Assembly (NCBI GenBank): GCA_937967775.1
Contig: CALCJH010000441.1
Location: forward strand, 1 to 7,113
Origin: an uncultured bacterium
GTDB taxonomy: Bacteria; Armatimonadota; UBA5829; DSUL01
DNA: 7,113 bases
Reading direction: 5' to 3'
Each line of letters opens with the position of its first letter. Positions within the stretch are counted from its first letter, which is position 1. Below the pieces are notes generated by a model. The model did not search any database. It was not told the origin of the DNA and saw only the letters and a list, made by a program, of their open reading frames with translations. Below are positions 6,120 to 7,113 of the stretch, in pieces. The translations under genes and the position numbers were made by a program.

Positions 6120-6175
6120 CGATAATGGAGATGCCGTCCGAAGCGCGGGACGCGCGCTGCGGAAGAGGAGTGGCG

Positions 6176-7078
6176 ATGGTTGACAGATTGCGATCCAGGT
6201 GGCTGGCGCTGGGCGCTGCGGCTATGGTGGCCGTGGCGGCCGGTATCGGCGCGGTCCGGCTGATGGCGCAGCAGCAGACGCCGCCGGCCGGACAGCCGGA
6301 TAGTGGCGCGGCTCCGGTGGCGCAGCCTGCGGCAGCGACGGATAACCCCGCTGACCCGGCCCGCAAAATCAGCTTCGCGGAGGCGCCTCGCGGACCGGTG
6401 ACCGTGATCCGCAAACGCGCCGGGGAAAACGTCATCACCTACCTGCGCTTCACCACCACCGCAGGCAGGCCGTATAATGTAGAGATGCCGGCCGAGATGG
6501 CCAAGGATCCCCGCAGCCGGGACGACTGGGTCACCCTGTTCAGCGCATACGGGCGTGACCCCATCGCTGACGCCGACACCCGGGCGCTGCAGGGATTGCC
6601 CCTGGTGGACAACTACTCTGTATGGATGGCCGCACGTGTCGCTCACCAGTCTCTCAAGGTCACCACGACACGCGACCGGCTGAGCCGCCTGGTGCAGAAT
6701 ATGAACCAGTGGTCGGCGGTGCATCAGGAAGCACGGGACAACGGCGACAAGATCAAGGCCCGGGCCGCCTGGCGGGTCATCGAGGGAGCGAAGTACGACA
6801 CCAAGAACGCGCTCCGGGAGCTGGCTCGCGAGAAGCTGACCCTGGGCAAACTGTTCACCGAGGCGGGACAGCTACAGCAGGCCCGCACTCAGTATGAGCA
6901 GACCATCGCGCTGAACGTTTGGCCTTACAGCGCCGAAGCGGTCGCTAAGCTGAGAGCCATCGAGGGAGCCACGGTCGCGACGGCGGCCATCACGAACGCC
7001 TCCGTCGTGGGGACACAGCGGATGGGAATGAGCGACCTCTACCAGGCGGCGGTGAGAGCCACAGGAACTACCCCCTGA
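6176..7078 (+). CDS. Unrecognised membrane-anchored or secreted protein with TPR-like C-terminal region
   Basis: I do not recognise this 300-residue protein. The N-terminus MVDRLRSRW is positively charged and is followed by a hydrophobic stretch (about 10-30, ALGAAAMVAVAAGIGAVRLM). This makes a signal peptide or membrane anchor with a short MAQQ junction; no lipobox cysteine is present. A Pro/Ala/Gln-rich linker (about 32-62) follows, then a mixed globular part (about 65-140) with VTVIRKRAGENVITYLRF. A helical half follows (about 145-262), whose segment LTLGKLFTEAGQLQQARTQYEQTIAL (221-246) resembles one TPR repeat. The protein has no cysteine. The ATG is preceded by GAGGAG (6165-6170) with 5-nt spacing, and the hydrophobic segment directly after it supports this start over upstream in-frame codons. 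A role in the envelope or periplasm, perhaps as a protein-interaction scaffold, is inference only. Confidence 0.8.
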   Translation: MVDRLRSRWLALGAAAMVAVAAGIGAVRLMAQQQTPPAGQPDSGAAPVAQPAAATDNPADPARKISFAEAPRGPVTVIRKRAGENVITYLRFTTTAGRPYNVEMPAEMAKDPRSRDDWVTLFSAYGRDPIADADTRALQGLPLVDNYSVWMAARVAHQSLKVTTTRDRLSRLVQNMNQWSAVHQEARDNGDKIKARAAWRVIEGAKYDTKNALRELAREKLTLGKLFTEAGQLQQARTQYEQTIALNVWPYSAEAVAKLRAIEGATVATAAITNASVVGTQRMGMSDLYQAAVRATGTTP

Positions 7079-7104
7079 TCTCCAGTAACATTCTGTCAAG
7101 AAGC

Positions 7105-7110
7105 GGGAGG
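7105..7110 (+). promoter_or_regulatory. Possible Shine-Dalgarno of a gene starting beyond the right edge
   Basis: GGGAGG lies 3 nt from the window end, after the stop of the unknown exported protein gene. If an ATG/GTG follows within a few bases, the unknown gene would have a cotranscribed partner about 40 nt downstream. The start itself is not visible. Confidence 0.25.
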
Positions 7111-7113
7111 CCC

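Noticed and set aside
6121..6126. GATAAT as a second -10 element before the unknown exported protein gene
   Set aside because: No acceptable -35 hexamer lies 16-18 nt upstream, and the TTGACA/TATATT pair just before it is far better.
4856..6724. 622-codon open frame on the minus strand
   Set aside because: It is antisense to the ADP-ribosylglycohydrolase and the unknown exported protein. It crosses two promoter-separated genes, and its translation is low-complexity His/Arg/Gly/Pro-rich without family motifs.

Overview
The window looks like a GC-rich bacterial chromosome segment, roughly 60-65 % G+C by eye, with dense and mostly housekeeping gene content. Two gene blocks diverge from a short intergenic region at about 4441-4540. 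The minus-strand block runs tRNA-Gln(TTG), glmU, prs, pth, mtaB and the first 13 codons of a HIT-family gene that leaves the left edge. The plus-strand block holds an ADP-ribosylglycohydrolase-family gene and then an unrecognised membrane-anchored or secreted protein with its own promoter. A glmU-prs-pth order is widespread in Gram-positive and deep-branching bacteria, and long ADP-ribosylglycohydrolases of this NDDLDLQ/DTDCTG type are frequent in environmental lineages such as Armatimonadota, Planctomycetota and Bacteroidota. An Armatimonadota-like or related organism is therefore a reasonable guess, but the sequence alone does not prove it.

Minus-strand block (4478 down to 1). A near-consensus sigma70-type promoter (TTGACA, 18 nt, TATCAT) sits 8 nt before the mature 5' end of tRNA-Gln. 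No terminator is visible in the 59 nt between the tRNA and glmU. The following genes are packed with gaps of 5 nt (glmU/prs), a 4-nt overlap (prs/pth), 36 nt (pth/mtaB) and 16 nt (mtaB/HIT). One transcript could plausibly carry the tRNA and five proteins. The products cover UDP-GlcNAc synthesis for cell wall (GlmU), PRPP synthesis (Prs), recycling of stalled peptidyl-tRNA (Pth) and methylthiolation of t6A37 in tRNA (MtaB). Three successive genes use non-ATG starts: GTG for glmU, TTG for prs and GTG for pth.

Plus-strand block (4541 to 7078). The ADP-ribosylglycohydrolase-like protein has a complete catalytic core, a C-terminal extension of about 160 residues and a four-cysteine tail at its extreme end. 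A 10-bp hairpin spans its stop codon. Next comes a 156-bp intergenic region with a strong promoter (TTGACA, 17 nt, TATATT) and a 22-bp near-perfect palindrome just after the expected transcription start. It leads into a 300-residue protein with an N-terminal hydrophobic segment and a C-terminal TPR-like helical stretch of unknown function.

I did not find a CRISPR array, insertion sequence, prophage gene or clear defence cassette. The most interesting material is the cysteine tail and extension of the ADP-ribosylglycohydrolase, the promoter-palindrome arrangement before the unknown protein, and unusual residues at normally conserved positions in GlmU and Pth.
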